64,000 nt of DNA from an uncultured Sutterella sp. (GCA_949282745.1 CASDQM010000045.1:1-64000), one strand, 5' to 3'. Positions 1 to 8,537 are shown, numbered from the stretch's first letter. Notes: a model not told the origin generated them from the letters alone. Numbers and translations are program-made.

Positions 1-11
1 CAAAGGAATAT

Positions 12-17
12 CCTCCC
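12..17 (-). promoter_or_regulatory. Possible ribosome binding site of a gene starting at the left edge
   Basis: Read on the minus strand, GGGAGG lies 16 bases downstream of the stop of the SscA-like chaperone gene and about eight bases before the window edge, where a TTG is the last triplet. In the matching SPI-2 order the next gene would be an SseC-type pore translocator, so a translocator gene probably begins at or just beyond the edge. The site is visible; the identity of the gene is inferred. Confidence 0.4.
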
Positions 18-32
18 GTGTCGGTTTCGGTC

Positions 33-518
33 TCAGGGTTTGGGCGCGCCCGAGAGCAGTTCGAGAAGCGCGGCCGCGCGGCTGCGGCATTCGGCCGTGC
101 GCGCGTCCGAGGGATCGCCCGTTCGCAAAACGGCCTCAAGCCCCGCCTTCGCCTCGTCTTTTTTCTTCATCTGCAGGAAGCACTGCGCGGCGTAGAGGAG
201 AGGTTCGGGGTCGCCGAGGCCCGAAGCCAGGGCGGCGAGCTGATAGGCGTCGCTTGCCTCGGAGAAGTGTCCGAGGCCCTGTCTCGCGCCGCCCAATCCC
301 ATCCAGAAGCGGCGGTCCTTGGGGTTCAGAAAGGCGAGCGCTCGAAAGACCGCTTCGGCGTCGCGGAAATTTTCGGCCTTGTAGAGGTCGTGCCCGAGCG
401 CATAGAGCGACTCGACGCAGGCGTCGTCGACGGCGGCGATCTCTTTGGCGGTGGGACCGTTTTCGAGGGCTTGCCAAAGGGCGAGCAGGGCCTCGGGGGA
501 AAGTACGGGTTTCGTCAC
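33..518 (-). CDS. T3SS class II chaperone, SycD/LcrH/SscA-like TPR protein
   Basis: The product is a cytoplasmic TPR protein of about 160 residues, the usual size of chaperones that keep the two hydrophobic pore translocators soluble before secretion. A run of helical repeats (ALGHDLYKAENFRDAEAVF, then FWMGLGGARQGLGHFSEAS, then YAAQCFLQMKKKDEAKAGL) gives the typical three TPRs with the YAAQCFL consensus of the SycD family. I chose the GTG at 518 because a GGAGA site sits just before it; a TTG at 548 is an in-frame alternative that would overlap the upstream gene. It is third in the minus-strand trio, in the place of sscA in SPI-2, so its clients are probably translocators encoded beyond the left edge. 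Confidence 0.8.
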   Translation of the reverse strand: MTKPVLSPEALLALWQALENGPTAKEIAAVDDACVESLYALGHDLYKAENFRDAEAVFRALAFLNPKDRRFWMGLGGARQGLGHFSEASDAYQLAALASGLGDPEPLLYAAQCFLQMKKKDEAKAGLEAVLRTGDPSDARTAECRSRAAALLELLSGAPKP

Positions 519-544
519 GGCATTTCTCCGTTTGTATGCGGGAA

Positions 545-1144
545 TCAACGGCCGGTGAGGATGGCGCGCATCGTGGAGGCGCTTTCCTGAACGGCGGCGT
601 TGGCGCCCTGCAGATAGCTGTTGTACTGACTGATGAAGTCCTGCAGATAGACCATCAGGGTCTGGGTCTTGCTGCTGATCGACTCCTGGTACTGCGTAAG
701 CGAGGCGAGGTTGTAGCTCCAGTCATCGCTCGAGCAGCTGCTCGCGCTCCCCTTCATGCCGAGCTTGTGCGTTTTCATATAGCTCACGACCTCCGCGGGG
801 ACGCCCGAGCCCTTGGCTTCGGCGTCGCGGGCCTTGGTGATCATCTCGGCCGCCTCTTCGGCCTGGTCCTGAACCTGCTCGATCTGCCCCATGTAGTTGA
901 CGGCGTTCTGCCGGCACTGATTGGCGTAGTTGAGCTGATAGAGCGCGAAGCGGAACTGGATGCTTCCCTTGAACGCGATGTCATCGTCGATCGTTTCGCT
1001 ATCGGGCGTGTTGATCTTGTCCGTCTGTATTGCGGAGGGATCCTTGATGTCGGAGTCGGGGTCCTGCGTGATGACGTTCCCTTCTTCGTCGACCTGCGGG
1101 GGGACGCCGAGCGAGACGCTGCCGGTAATGGAGTTGATGCTCAT
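545..1144 (-). CDS. EspA/SseB-type T3SS translocator filament protein
   Basis: This 199-residue protein is probably the hydrophilic filament or sheath protein secreted by the adjacent T3SS. It has no signal peptide. The C-terminal third is a heptad-rich helix (KTQTLMVYLQDFISQYNSYL followed by GANAAVQESASTM), the pattern of the EspA/SseB polymerisation helix. SseB of Salmonella is 196 residues, nearly the same length. Position also supports the call: it follows a small coiled-coil protein and precedes a SycD-like chaperone, matching sseA-sseB-sscA. The N-terminal 60 residues are acidic and low in complexity, as expected for a secretion signal region. Sequence identity to known members is evidently low, so the family call rests on helix pattern, size and order. 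Confidence 0.65.
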   Translation of the reverse strand: MSINSITGSVSLGVPPQVDEEGNVITQDPDSDIKDPSAIQTDKINTPDSETIDDDIAFKGSIQFRFALYQLNYANQCRQNAVNYMGQIEQVQDQAEEAAEMITKARDAEAKGSGVPAEVVSYMKTHKLGMKGSASSCSSDDWSYNLASLTQYQESISSKTQTLMVYLQDFISQYNSYLQGANAAVQESASTMRAILTGR

Positions 1145-1279
1145 GATGTATGCCTGTGAAAAGAATGAAGACGGATGGGACCGACCGCAATGCCGTCCGA
1201 AAAAAGATTGAGTTCGGAAATGGCCATGAGCGAAATCTCGGAAAGCGGTCGGAAAAGGAACTCGGAGCGGACGGTCCGA

Positions 1280-1561
1280 TCAGATGGAGAGGGCGCCGCG
1301 GCGGGCGCGTCCCGCAGGACGGGAGGCACCCTGGCCCTGCATTTCCTTTACGGCCGAGCGGCCCGCTTCCTGAGCGCGCTCGACGCTCTTTCGAAGCGCT
1401 TCGCGAAGGGCGGGCGGCATGTCTTCGTCATCCGCCGGGGTAAGGTCCCCTTCGACGCCGAGGGCCTTCTTCGCCTCGTCGAAGGCAACGTTCAGACGGG
1501 CGAGCTCGCCCTTCATGCGCTCGAGCGCTTCCTTTTGCTGCTGCAGTTGGTTTTCCGCCAT
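1280..1561 (-). CDS. Small coiled-coil protein, probable SseA/CesAB-like chaperone
   Basis: This 93-residue hydrophilic protein starts with an almost continuous helix (QQQKEALERMKGELARLNVA, residues 6-25) followed by an acidic stretch and a basic Arg/Gly-rich tail. An AAGGAG ribosome site precedes its ATG. It lies immediately upstream of the SseB-like gene; in SPI-2 and in LEE the filament protein is held monomeric by a small helical chaperone (SseA, CesAB) encoded nearby. I infer the same role. No sequence motif proves it, and a regulator or export-gate accessory is possible. Confidence 0.5.
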   Translation of the reverse strand: MAENQLQQQKEALERMKGELARLNVAFDEAKKALGVEGDLTPADDEDMPPALREALRKSVERAQEAGRSAVKEMQGQGASRPAGRARRGALSI

Positions 1562-1895
1562 GTCAGCTCCTTAGGCTGGATCGTTCCGTACCACGGTTCG
1601 GGACGATCGTGAAAAAGATCCGGAAATCCGGAGGAGAATCCCCGCGTGGAAAAGAATGCGGGGCGGATCATAACAATTCATTGTAACTTGAGCGCATCCG
1701 TTCCGCTCTGTGCGTTTTGGTCGATTGGGAATAAAAGGAAACGATAAGAGAGCCCGCAAAGCGGCGGGGCGGAGCCGAGACGGATTTTGAGGCATAATGA
1801 GTAAATTGGCAGGAGTGGGCCTGCGCCCACCGTCTGCGTGCAGTTTGAGAGAGCCCGCGCGGCCTTTTCCTGCGGTTTTCAACTGGATGCTCCGT
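1562..1895. promoter_or_regulatory. Divergent promoter region of the two T3SS operons, with an inverted repeat
   Basis: This gap separates the minus-strand sse-like trio from the plus-strand sct operon, so it must carry promoters for both. At 1579-1608 the arms GATCGTTCCG and CGGGACGATC pair around a ten-base loop, 18 bases upstream of the coiled-coil gene's ATG; this could be an operator or an mRNA hairpin. The stretch 1668-1745 is the most A/T-rich part and the likely core promoter zone. A longer reading of the first plus-strand gene from 1797 is possible but has no ribosome site. Confidence 0.5.
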
Positions 1896-2363
1896 ATGAA
1901 TTTTCAAGAAGCCCTGAAGACCCTCACGAACCAAACCGGCTGGACGATGCCCAAGGCCGGTGCGGACGGGGCCTATCGCTTTCATCTCGAGGACGGGCTG
2001 GATTTCGCCATGTTTTCGCCCGACGGACGTCTCTGCATCCTGACCTCCGACCTCGGGGCCGCGCCCTCGGAGAACGATCCCGACTACGCGGAGAAAAGCG
2101 AACGCCTCGGCACGGTGTGCGCGGCCCTCATGCCTTACGGCCGGGCGCAGTTTACCTGCGCCAAGGATCGGCTTGAACTCGTGCGCGCCTTTTCTTTCGA
2201 CGGTCTTCCCGCCGACGGCGCGGTGCGCGAGGCGGAGGCCTTTTTGAACGAGGCGGCCCGCTGGAAAGAGGCGCTCGAGGGCGCTTCGGGCGCCGCGTCG
2301 CGCCCTGCCGACTCTCCCTTTTCGCTCGGATCCGACTGGTTCTCGGGCGGCCTGAAATTCTGA
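1896..2363 (+). CDS. T3SS class I chaperone (CesT/SycE-like)
   Basis: The product is a 155-residue acidic cytoplasmic protein, the typical size of dimeric chaperones that bind effector N-termini. It has the CesT-type layout: an amphipathic first helix (MNFQEALKTLTNQTGWTM), beta strands with alternating hydrophobics (GLDFAMFSPDGRLCILTSDL), and a second helix followed by a strand. It opens the sct operon 12-15 bases upstream of sctC. The start at 1896 was chosen because the upstream extension is out of character for the family. Its client is unknown; effector genes need not be adjacent. Confidence 0.65.
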   Translation: MNFQEALKTLTNQTGWTMPKAGADGAYRFHLEDGLDFAMFSPDGRLCILTSDLGAAPSENDPDYAEKSERLGTVCAALMPYGRAQFTCAKDRLELVRAFSFDGLPADGAVREAEAFLNEAARWKEALEGASGAASRPADSPFSLGSDWFSGGLKF

Positions 2364-2378
2364 GGGGGGCGAATCGTG

Positions 2379-4163
2379 ATGAAACGTCGTTATCTTTCGT
2401 CTCTTCTCGGCGTCGGGGTCGCGTGCCTCCTCGGCGCGGGCGCCGTGCTCCCCGAGACGGCTTTGCCGGCCGTTCTCAAAAAGTCCTTCTCCTACTTTGC
2501 GAACGGCCACGAACTCCGCACGGTCCTCACGGGCTTTGCGAAGGCCCAGGGCCTCTCCGCCGCCTTTGACGGCGACGCGGTGAAGGGGAGGGTGAGCGGG
2601 CGCTTTCAGAAGGTCGCCCCGAAGGACTTTCTCCTCGCCATGAGCGAAGCCTACGAAGTGGGCTACTACGTTCTCGGCGACACGATTCACTTCTATCCCG
2701 CTTCGGCCGTGAAAAAGGAATTCCTCACGGTTCCGGCCGGGTCTGCGAAGTCGCTCGTCGATTCGCTCAAGCGTTCGGGCTTCATCGCTTCCGAACTTCC
2801 CGTTTCGGTGAACGCCGAAGGGAACATGCTCACGATGAACGGTCCCGAGGCCTACCTCACGTCGATCCGCGCGGCGGCGGACGCCTATCTCGCCGTGCAG
2901 TCCGAAAAGATCGAAATGCGCGTCTTCCCGATCCGTCACGCCTGGGCCGACGACATCGAACTCACGAACATGGACCGCACCGTCACGGTGCCCGGGATCG
3001 CCTCGATTCTGCGCGGCATGGTCTTGGGGCAGTCCGTGGGCGGCACGACCGTGACGGGGGGCGCCAACGGCCCCGCTCGGGCGGAGAGCGTTCCGAGCCT
3101 CGGCGCCGAAGGTCTCTCGCGCCAAAAGAAGCGCGACACGCAGTCGGGCCCCGTCAACGCGACGCCCGTCGCGCAGGGGGCGGTGAGCATCATCGCGGAC
3201 CCGCGCGTGAACGCCGTGCTCGTTTCCGACTTCGCCTACCGCATGCCCTATTACGAAGAGGTGATCAAGAGCCTCGACAAACCCGTGGAGCTCGTCGAAA
3301 TCCACGCGGCGATCGTCGACATCGACACGAACGCGAGCCGCGAGCTCGGCGTCAACTTCCGCGGCAAAGGCGGCGGCAACTGGCAGGGCGGGGGCTCGCT
3401 CGGATCCGAAAATACGCCGGTCGGAAGCGGCACGCCCGGCATCTCGACGGATCTTTCCTCGGGCGGCGCGCTCCTCTCCACGATCTACACGCACGGGTCG
3501 GACTACTTCATGGCGAGCATCAACGCGCTTGAGTCGGAAAACGCCGCGCGCATGCTCGGGCGTCCGTCGGTCCTCACCGTCGACAACGTGGAGGCTGTGC
3601 TCGAAAACACCACGACCTACTACATCCCGCTTCGCGGACAGGAGGCGGTGGACCTCTACCGCGTCGAGGCGGGGACGGTTCTGCGCGTGACGCCGCACAT
3701 CATTCATGAAGGCGGCAAGACCTCGATCAAGCTCGCCGTGAGCGTGCAGGACGACCAGAACGACGCGTCGTCCGGCTACCAGACGGTGGGCGAGACGGGG
3801 GACACCCTGACGGTGAACCCCATCAAGCAGACGCGCATCAACACGCAGGCCATGGTCGAGGCGGGACAGTCGCTTCTGATCGGCGGCTACTACTACGAAC
3901 AAAAGTCCGAGGGCGACAGCGGCGTTCCGATTCTGAAGGACATTCCGATTTTGGGACATCTCTTCAAGTCGAGCTCGACGAGCGGACGCCAGATGGAGCG
4001 TCTCATCCTCATTACGCCGCGCATCGTGACAGCCGAAGGCCAAAACGTGCCCGCCCGGGTGAATCAGCCCGGCTTCGGGCGCAGCGCCACGAGCGCCGAC
4101 TACGAGATGATCGAGCCGCCCAAGCCGGCCGAAGACGCCCCCAAGGCGGACGGGGAGGGTTGA
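2379..4163 (+). CDS. sctC: SctC, T3SS outer membrane secretin
   Basis: SctC forms the outer membrane ring of the injectisome. The 594-residue protein starts with a Sec signal peptide (hydrophobic LLGVGVACLLGAGAV), continues with N0/N1-type ring domains (residues about 35-270, including GFAKAQGLSAAFDG and the strand IEMRVFPIRHAWADD typical of the second domain) and ends with the secretin barrel (VELVEIHAAIVDIDT to GVPILKDIPILGHLFKSSST). The C-terminal GVPILKDIPILGxLF signature is diagnostic of secretins. The ATG at 2379 follows GAGGGGGG; a GTG three bases earlier is in frame. No pilotin gene is visible. Confidence 0.95.
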   Translation: MKRRYLSSLLGVGVACLLGAGAVLPETALPAVLKKSFSYFANGHELRTVLTGFAKAQGLSAAFDGDAVKGRVSGRFQKVAPKDFLLAMSEAYEVGYYVLGDTIHFYPASAVKKEFLTVPAGSAKSLVDSLKRSGFIASELPVSVNAEGNMLTMNGPEAYLTSIRAAADAYLAVQSEKIEMRVFPIRHAWADDIELTNMDRTVTVPGIASILRGMVLGQSVGGTTVTGGANGPARAESVPSLGAEGLSRQKKRDTQSGPVNATPVAQGAVSIIADPRVNAVLVSDFAYRMPYYEEVIKSLDKPVELVEIHAAIVDIDTNASRELGVNFRGKGGGNWQGGGSLGSENTPVGSGTPGISTDLSSGGALLSTIYTHGSDYFMASINALESENAARMLGRPSVLTVDNVEAVLENTTTYYIPLRGQEAVDLYRVEAGTVLRVTPHIIHEGGKTSIKLAVSVQDDQNDASSGYQTVGETGDTLTVNPIKQTRINTQAMVEAGQSLLIGGYYYEQKSEGDSGVPILKDIPILGHLFKSSSTSGRQMERLILITPRIVTAEGQNVPARVNQPGFGRSATSADYEMIEPPKPAEDAPKADGEG

Positions 4164-4164
4164 G

Positions 4165-5685
4165 ATGCGCGCGGCCGTACTCGAACTCTTCTCGGGACTG
4201 CACGCCGGGGCCCGGATCGAACTCACCGAAGGCGACTGGGTGATCGGATCGGACGATTCCTGCGACCTGATCCTCACCGACGAAGGCTTTGCGCCGCGTC
4301 ACGCGTCGATCGCCGTCAAGTCGGGCGAAGTCGGCATCGTGACGCTCGACGGCAAGGTGACGACGCTCGACGGCCGCGCGGTCGTAAACGAAGTCTGGCC
4401 CAAGGGCGCGGTGTTGTTCTTCGGCTCGGTCGCTCTTGCCTGGGGCGGCGCCGACGAAACGGAGGACTACTGGTCGGATTTGCGTGCCCGTTGGCGCGCG
4501 ACGCTCATCCCGTCGGCCCCGGCTGCGGAGTCGAAGGCGAACGCTTCGCCCGACCGCAATGAAACGAAGGACGACGCGGAGCAGAGCGCAGCCGAAAAAC
4601 CTTCCGAAACCGAAGCGAAGCCGGAAGAAAAGGGAAGGGGGCACGGCGTTCTCGTCGGGACCGCGCTCGTTCTTGCGATTTTGCTTGCGGGCGGCTGGAC
4701 GCTCGCGCGCGACGCGGATCTGCGCCGCTCGGTCGAGATGGACTTCGCCAAGACCAATCCCAACGCCGTGACGGCGCTCTATTCGAGCGTCTTCGGGGCA
4801 GACGGACTCCTTGCGCGCTTCGGGTGGCTCTCGCCCGAAGCCGTCCCCGAAGAAGAGCTCGTCGCGGGCCTTCGCGCGAAGCTCAACGGAGAAGGATTTG
4901 CGAACGTCACCGCCCAAAAGGCGGGAACGGGCGTCTGGCATCTGACGGGCCGCGTCGCCAACGACGAAGAGCGCGGCCGCCTTGTGAAGCTCGCGCGCAC
5001 GCTTACGGTCCCCGCGGTGCTCGACGTCGACGTCGACACGGACCGCACGGCGCCGTGGCTCGCGGCCTTCCGGGCGCGGGGCTTCAAGACCGAAGTGCAC
5101 CTTGAGGGAACGTCGGGGACTCCCGTCCTCACGGTCTTGGGCTACATGCGCACGAAGGACGTGGAGGACAAGGCCTTTGCCGAAGTGTCGTACGAACTCT
5201 CCGCCGATTCCGTGGACGTGAAGCGCAGGATCGTGCACGAGTCGGATGTGAAGCCTCTTCTTGACAAAGCCATCAAGGAGCAGGGGCTCGACGACGTGAC
5301 GGTCGAATGGCATCCGGGGCGCATTATGCTCTCGGCGCCGCTAAGCCCCAAGACGCGGAACATGCTGACGGCCGCCATGCAGCAGGTCGGCCGCACCGTG
5401 CACGTGCCGCTTTCCTACGAACTGCTTCACCGCGAGGCCCGCAAGGCCGCGCCCAAGGCGTCCGCGCAACGGGCGGCCCCGAAGGATCCGTCGAAGCCCA
5501 ACTTCCGCGTGGCGGGGGTTTCGGGCGGGAAGCTCAAGTTCGTGACCCTTTCCACGGGCGAAAAGGTCTTTGCGGGAGGGCGACTCCCCGGAGGCTTCAC
5601 GCTCGAATCGATTTCTCACAACCGCTTGGTGCTCTCGAAGAACGGCAAGCGGATCAACTATCCTCTGAAGGTGAGCAGCAAATGA
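4165..5685 (+). CDS. sctD: SctD, T3SS inner membrane ring protein with N-terminal FHA domain
   Basis: SctD forms the outer of the two inner membrane rings and connects to the secretin. Residues 1-95 are a degenerate FHA domain (LELFSGLHAGARIEL, WVIGSDDSCDLILTDEGFA, HASI). A charged Ala/Glu-rich linker leads to one membrane segment (about residues 160-178, VLVGTALVLAILLAGGWTLA), followed by a large periplasmic part with repeated ring-building domains. At 506 residues it is longer than Yersinia YscD (about 420). It starts one base after the sctC stop, so the two are translationally coupled. Confidence 0.9.
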   Translation: MRAAVLELFSGLHAGARIELTEGDWVIGSDDSCDLILTDEGFAPRHASIAVKSGEVGIVTLDGKVTTLDGRAVVNEVWPKGAVLFFGSVALAWGGADETEDYWSDLRARWRATLIPSAPAAESKANASPDRNETKDDAEQSAAEKPSETEAKPEEKGRGHGVLVGTALVLAILLAGGWTLARDADLRRSVEMDFAKTNPNAVTALYSSVFGADGLLARFGWLSPEAVPEEELVAGLRAKLNGEGFANVTAQKAGTGVWHLTGRVANDEERGRLVKLARTLTVPAVLDVDVDTDRTAPWLAAFRARGFKTEVHLEGTSGTPVLTVLGYMRTKDVEDKAFAEVSYELSADSVDVKRRIVHESDVKPLLDKAIKEQGLDDVTVEWHPGRIMLSAPLSPKTRNMLTAAMQQVGRTVHVPLSYELLHREARKAAPKASAQRAAPKDPSKPNFRVAGVSGGKLKFVTLSTGEKVFAGGRLPGGFTLESISHNRLVLSKNGKRINYPLKVSSK

Positions 5686-5888
5686 GTGAATTCATCTCCG
5701 TTGCCGATGTCTGCCCGACCGGGTTCGCCCGCGAGCAGAAGGAAGTGCGCGACGAAGTGGCGGAAATCGCCTTTCGTCTGCGCCGCGAAATGGACCGCGG
5801 CCTCACGCCCGACGAAATGAAGGTCGTGCGCGAAGAGGCCGAGGCCGCCCAAGCCGCAGAGGAAATCCTCTCGCGCATTTTTGAATGA
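5682..5888 (+). CDS. yscE: YscE-like needle co-chaperone
   Basis: This 68-residue helical protein overlaps the sctD stop by an ATGA. In Yersinia the 66-residue YscE and the TPR protein YscG together hold the needle subunit YscF as a monomer. The same three-gene order (small helical protein, needle, TPR protein) is seen here. The middle is a heptad helix (EVRDEVAEIAFRLRREMDRG) followed by a second one ending in EEILSRIF. The assignment comes from size, helix content and position, since the family has little sequence conservation. Confidence 0.75.
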   Translation: MSEFISVADVCPTGFAREQKEVRDEVAEIAFRLRREMDRGLTPDEMKVVREEAEAAQAAEEILSRIFE

Positions 5889-5898
5889 GGAGGCTGTC

Positions 5899-6138
5899 AT
5901 GACCGAATCCGTGGGTTTCAGCATCAACACCATGTTCGACCGCGTGTCCGAAACGATCGCCAAGAAGGGCGAAGAGCTCAACACTACGCTCAACGGCATG
6001 GGCGACGAGATCAGCGATCAGGACATGCTCAAGATGCAGTTCCAGCTCAATCAGTACAACACGATGCTCGAAATGGCCTCGACCGTTTCGAAGGCGCTTA
6101 CCGACGAAGCCAAGCAGATCGCGCAGCGCGCGAACTGA
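5899..6138 (+). CDS. sctF: SctF, T3SS needle subunit
   Basis: This 79-residue protein polymerises into the extracellular needle. It has the needle helix-turn-helix, with NxMGDEISDQDMLKMQFQLN forming the loop and second helix and a hydrophobic amphipathic C-terminus (YNTMLEMASTVSKAL). Length fits YscF/PrgI (80-87). The ATG at 5899 is preceded by AGGAGG; an in-frame TTG at 5881 has no ribosome site. It lies between the yscE-like and yscG-like genes that encode its chaperones. Confidence 0.92.
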   Translation: MTESVGFSINTMFDRVSETIAKKGEELNTTLNGMGDEISDQDMLKMQFQLNQYNTMLEMASTVSKALTDEAKQIAQRAN

Positions 6139-6160
6139 AGCCGGGTCTTAGGAGAAAGAC

Positions 6161-6517
6161 ATGCTTACCGCATCCGAAATTACCCGGCTGCTCGACGTCG
6201 CCAACGCCGGCGTTCAGCGCGGCGAAGTGGCGCTTGCGCGAAAGGTCTACCAGGGGATCCTCGCGGGTCATCCCGACCACGTGCCGACGCTCGTGAGCCT
6301 CGCGATGAGCCACATCGCCGTTGGACAGTACGCCGAAGCCGACGAAATCCTCGGAAAGGTGCTCGAAAAACACCCCGAAGACCCCGACGCGCTCGCGTAT
6401 CTCGGTTTGAGCGCCTTCCTTGCGGGCCGCAAGGAAGAGGCGCGCGGCATTTTCGACAAGGTTCCCGAGGGAACGCACGCCAAGTCGATGGCGGACGCTC
6501 TTTTGGCCGAGTGCTGA
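6161..6517 (+). CDS. sctG: YscG-like TPR chaperone of the needle subunit
   Basis: This 118-residue protein consists almost wholly of TPR helices (EVALARKVYQGILAGHPDHV, then AVGQYAEADEILGKVLEKHP, then PDALAYLGLSAFLAGRKEEA). YscG of Yersinia is 115 residues with the same fold and forms a groove for the C-terminal helix of the needle subunit. Position directly after sctF supports the role. A TAGGAG ribosome site precedes the ATG. Confidence 0.85.
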   Translation: MLTASEITRLLDVANAGVQRGEVALARKVYQGILAGHPDHVPTLVSLAMSHIAVGQYAEADEILGKVLEKHPEDPDALAYLGLSAFLAGRKEEARGIFDKVPEGTHAKSMADALLAEC

Positions 6518-6537
6518 TTGACCGGGAGTGATGCGCC

Positions 6538-6996
6538 GTGAGCGGGATCGACCTCGAGGCGTCAAGACGCCTCGTCGAGGTTTTCGAGCGGTTCGGAGAA
6601 ACTCCGGGCGCCGGAGCGGGCCCGACCCGCAGTCCCGTGCCGCGCGAAGTGGCGGACGCCTTCCGCGCGATGGTGGAGGGCGCCCCGGAGGGCCCCGACG
6701 CAGCCGCTTCCTCTTCCGAGGCGGCGCAGGCTTCTCTGCGTCCCAATGAGACGCAGGGCGTGGAGGGCGTTCGGCCCGCCGACGCGGAGTCTCTTCGCAC
6801 GCAGGAAGTCTCTTCGGTCGAGAACACCGCGGCACAAGGGGTCGACCCCCTTCGGGAGACACAGACCCTCACGCCTGTGGAACTCTATCGCCTGCAGTTT
6901 GAGGTGAACCTACACATGATGGACGTCAAGGCGCTTTCCGCCATACGCAACCGCTCGGCTCAGGATCTCGAAGCCCAGTTGCGCTCGGCGTCGTAA
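6538..6996 (+). CDS. sctI: SctI, inner rod/adaptor protein
   Basis: SctI links the export gate to the needle base. The last 45 residues carry the conserved part of the YscI/PrgJ family (LTPVELYRLQFEVNLHMMDV then KALSAIRNRSAQDLEAQLRS), which resembles the needle subunit helix and ends in the long helix that packs in the lumen. The first 100 residues are Ala/Glu/Pro-rich and probably unstructured. The start is a GTG with GGGAG nine bases upstream. It lies between the needle chaperone and sctJ, as in Yersinia. Confidence 0.85.
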   Translation: MSGIDLEASRRLVEVFERFGETPGAGAGPTRSPVPREVADAFRAMVEGAPEGPDAAASSSEAAQASLRPNETQGVEGVRPADAESLRTQEVSSVENTAAQGVDPLRETQTLTPVELYRLQFEVNLHMMDVKALSAIRNRSAQDLEAQLRSAS

Positions 6997-7014
6997 AAAT
7001 GAAGGAAGTGTGAC

Positions 7015-7797
7015 ATGCACAAAACGAATGCGCCGCATCGCTTCGGACGAACGCTGCTCGTTTGCGCCTGCGCGGCCCTGATGCTCGCGGGCTGCAAGAC
7101 GGAAGTCTATCGGGGGCTCACCGAATCCCAGGCGAACGCCATGATGGCGGTTCTTCTCAAAAACGGGATCGAACCCGAAAAGACCGCCGACAAGGAAGGC
7201 TATTCGATCGCGGTTGAAAGTGACCGCGTCACGCAGACGCTCGAACTCATGCGCGAGAACAATCTCCCGCGCTCGGAATTCGACACGATGGGGGACGTCT
7301 TTGCTGCGAAGGGCATGATCTCGTCCGCGACGGAAGAGAAGGCCCGCATGACCTACGCGCTCTCGCAGGAGCTCTCGGACACGTTCTCGCGCATCGATGG
7401 CGTCCTCACCGCCCGCGTGCACGTGGTGTTGCAGACCGAAGACCTCGCGACCGGAAAGACGACGCCCGCCTCGGCCGCCGTCTTCCTTCGCCACACGCCC
7501 GACTCGCAGGCGCCCGGCCTCATCGCCCGCATCCGCGAGTTGGCGGCGAACGCCGTGCCGGGCCTCTCGCCCGAGCGCGTCTCCGTCATGCTCGTGCCGG
7601 TGCGCGAAACGATCACGGTCCCGATGCTCGAAGAGGAAAGCCCGAAGGCGGGCTCCTCGCTCCTTTACGGCGCGCTCGGCGCTCTGATTGTCGGGCTCGG
7701 TGCGCTCGGCGGGGCGGTTGTTCTGTATCTCCGCACCAAGGCCGAAAAGGGCGCGCCCAAGGCCGCGGAGAACGCTCGGGAGGGCGGGCGCGAATGA
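7015..7797 (+). CDS. sctJ: SctJ, T3SS inner membrane ring lipoprotein
   Basis: SctJ forms the inner of the two inner-membrane rings. A lipoprotein signal ends in LMLAGC with Cys27 as the lipidated residue. The ring modules follow (TESQANAMMAVLLKNGIEPE, a classic first helix of the family; then VLTARVHVVLQTED in the second module), and a C-terminal membrane segment lies at about residues 218-240 (LLYGALGALIVGLGALGGAVV). At 260 residues it has normal family length (YscJ 244). Confidence 0.95.
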   Translation: MHKTNAPHRFGRTLLVCACAALMLAGCKTEVYRGLTESQANAMMAVLLKNGIEPEKTADKEGYSIAVESDRVTQTLELMRENNLPRSEFDTMGDVFAAKGMISSATEEKARMTYALSQELSDTFSRIDGVLTARVHVVLQTEDLATGKTTPASAAVFLRHTPDSQAPGLIARIRELAANAVPGLSPERVSVMLVPVRETITVPMLEEESPKAGSSLLYGALGALIVGLGALGGAVVLYLRTKAEKGAPKAAENAREGGRE

Positions 7798-7826
7798 CGC
7801 GTCCAGCGTAACGGAGAAGAATTTCC

Positions 7827-8537
7827 ATGACGACGGCGCCGACCTTTGAAAGGGACTTCTACCGCGAGCTCCTCGCCGAGAATCTCGCGCTTCTCGCCCG
7901 CATCGTCGCGTTCAACCGCGGCGGCGCGTCGTCGTCCGTGCGCTTTGTCGAGAAACTCGATTCCAATCCGTCGGACGTCGACTGGGCGGCCCTGATCCGT
8001 CGTCATCCGGATCTTTTGGCCCTTGCGCAAAAGCGCGCGGGTTCGAATGAAACAAGCGAAGCGCCCGACTACTGGGGTTTTGCCGAGACGAGCGAACGCC
8101 TCGCTCTGTTGACGGACGACGACCTGACGCGTCTCTTTCTCACGGCGGCCGCGGCCGTCTACGGGGCGGAAATCGCCGTGACCGTCAAGAAGGACGATCG
8201 CGAAGCGCTTCGTGTGCGCCTCGGCGACGAGCTCCTTCGCTACGCCGTTCTTCGCGGACGCTGGCAGGCGGGGTCTCTGGCCGCGGATCTGAAAGCCCTT
8301 TGCGCGGGCCTTTCTCTCCCCGACGCGGTCGTGCGGCTCTCGCACCTGGCGGCCGTTCTTCTTTGGACGGACTGGCCCGAAGGTCTTCGCGAAAAGACCG
8401 CCGCACGTTTTGCGCCGCACCGGGAGGCGGTGGGTGAGACGCCCGACGATCCGGTCCTCCGCCGTCGGGTGCGCGCCTTTTTGTTGAAACTCATTCGAAG
8501 CGAAGGAGACGAAGCGTGTCGAAACCTCTTCAAATGA
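7827..8537 (+). CDS. sctK: SctK, T3SS sorting platform accessory protein
   Basis: SctK connects the cytoplasmic sorting platform (SctQ, SctL, SctN) to SctD. The protein is 236 residues, with no membrane segments, rich in Arg, Leu and Asp. The family is poorly conserved; the call rests on position between sctJ and sctL, on length (YscK 209) and on the helical C-terminal part (LLRYAVLRGRWQAGSLAADL). Its end overlaps the start of sctL by 22 bases. Confidence 0.8.
   Translation: MTTAPTFERDFYRELLAENLALLARIVAFNRGGASSSVRFVEKLDSNPSDVDWAALIRRHPDLLALAQKRAGSNETSEAPDYWGFAETSERLALLTDDDLTRLFLTAAAAVYGAEIAVTVKKDDREALRVRLGDELLRYAVLRGRWQAGSLAADLKALCAGLSLPDAVVRLSHLAAVLLWTDWPEGLREKTAARFAPHREAVGETPDDPVLRRRVRAFLLKLIRSEGDEACRNLFK

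Noticed and set aside
54..1600. Long open frames on the plus strand opposite the sse-like trio
   Set aside because: They are Arg/Gly-rich mirror images of the minus-strand genes, lack ribosome sites and family features.
1668..4277. 869-codon open frame on the minus strand opposite sctC and the chaperone gene
   Set aside because: Composition is Arg/His/Val-rich as expected from the complement of high-G/C genes; no domain is recognisable, and sctC on the plus strand is certain.
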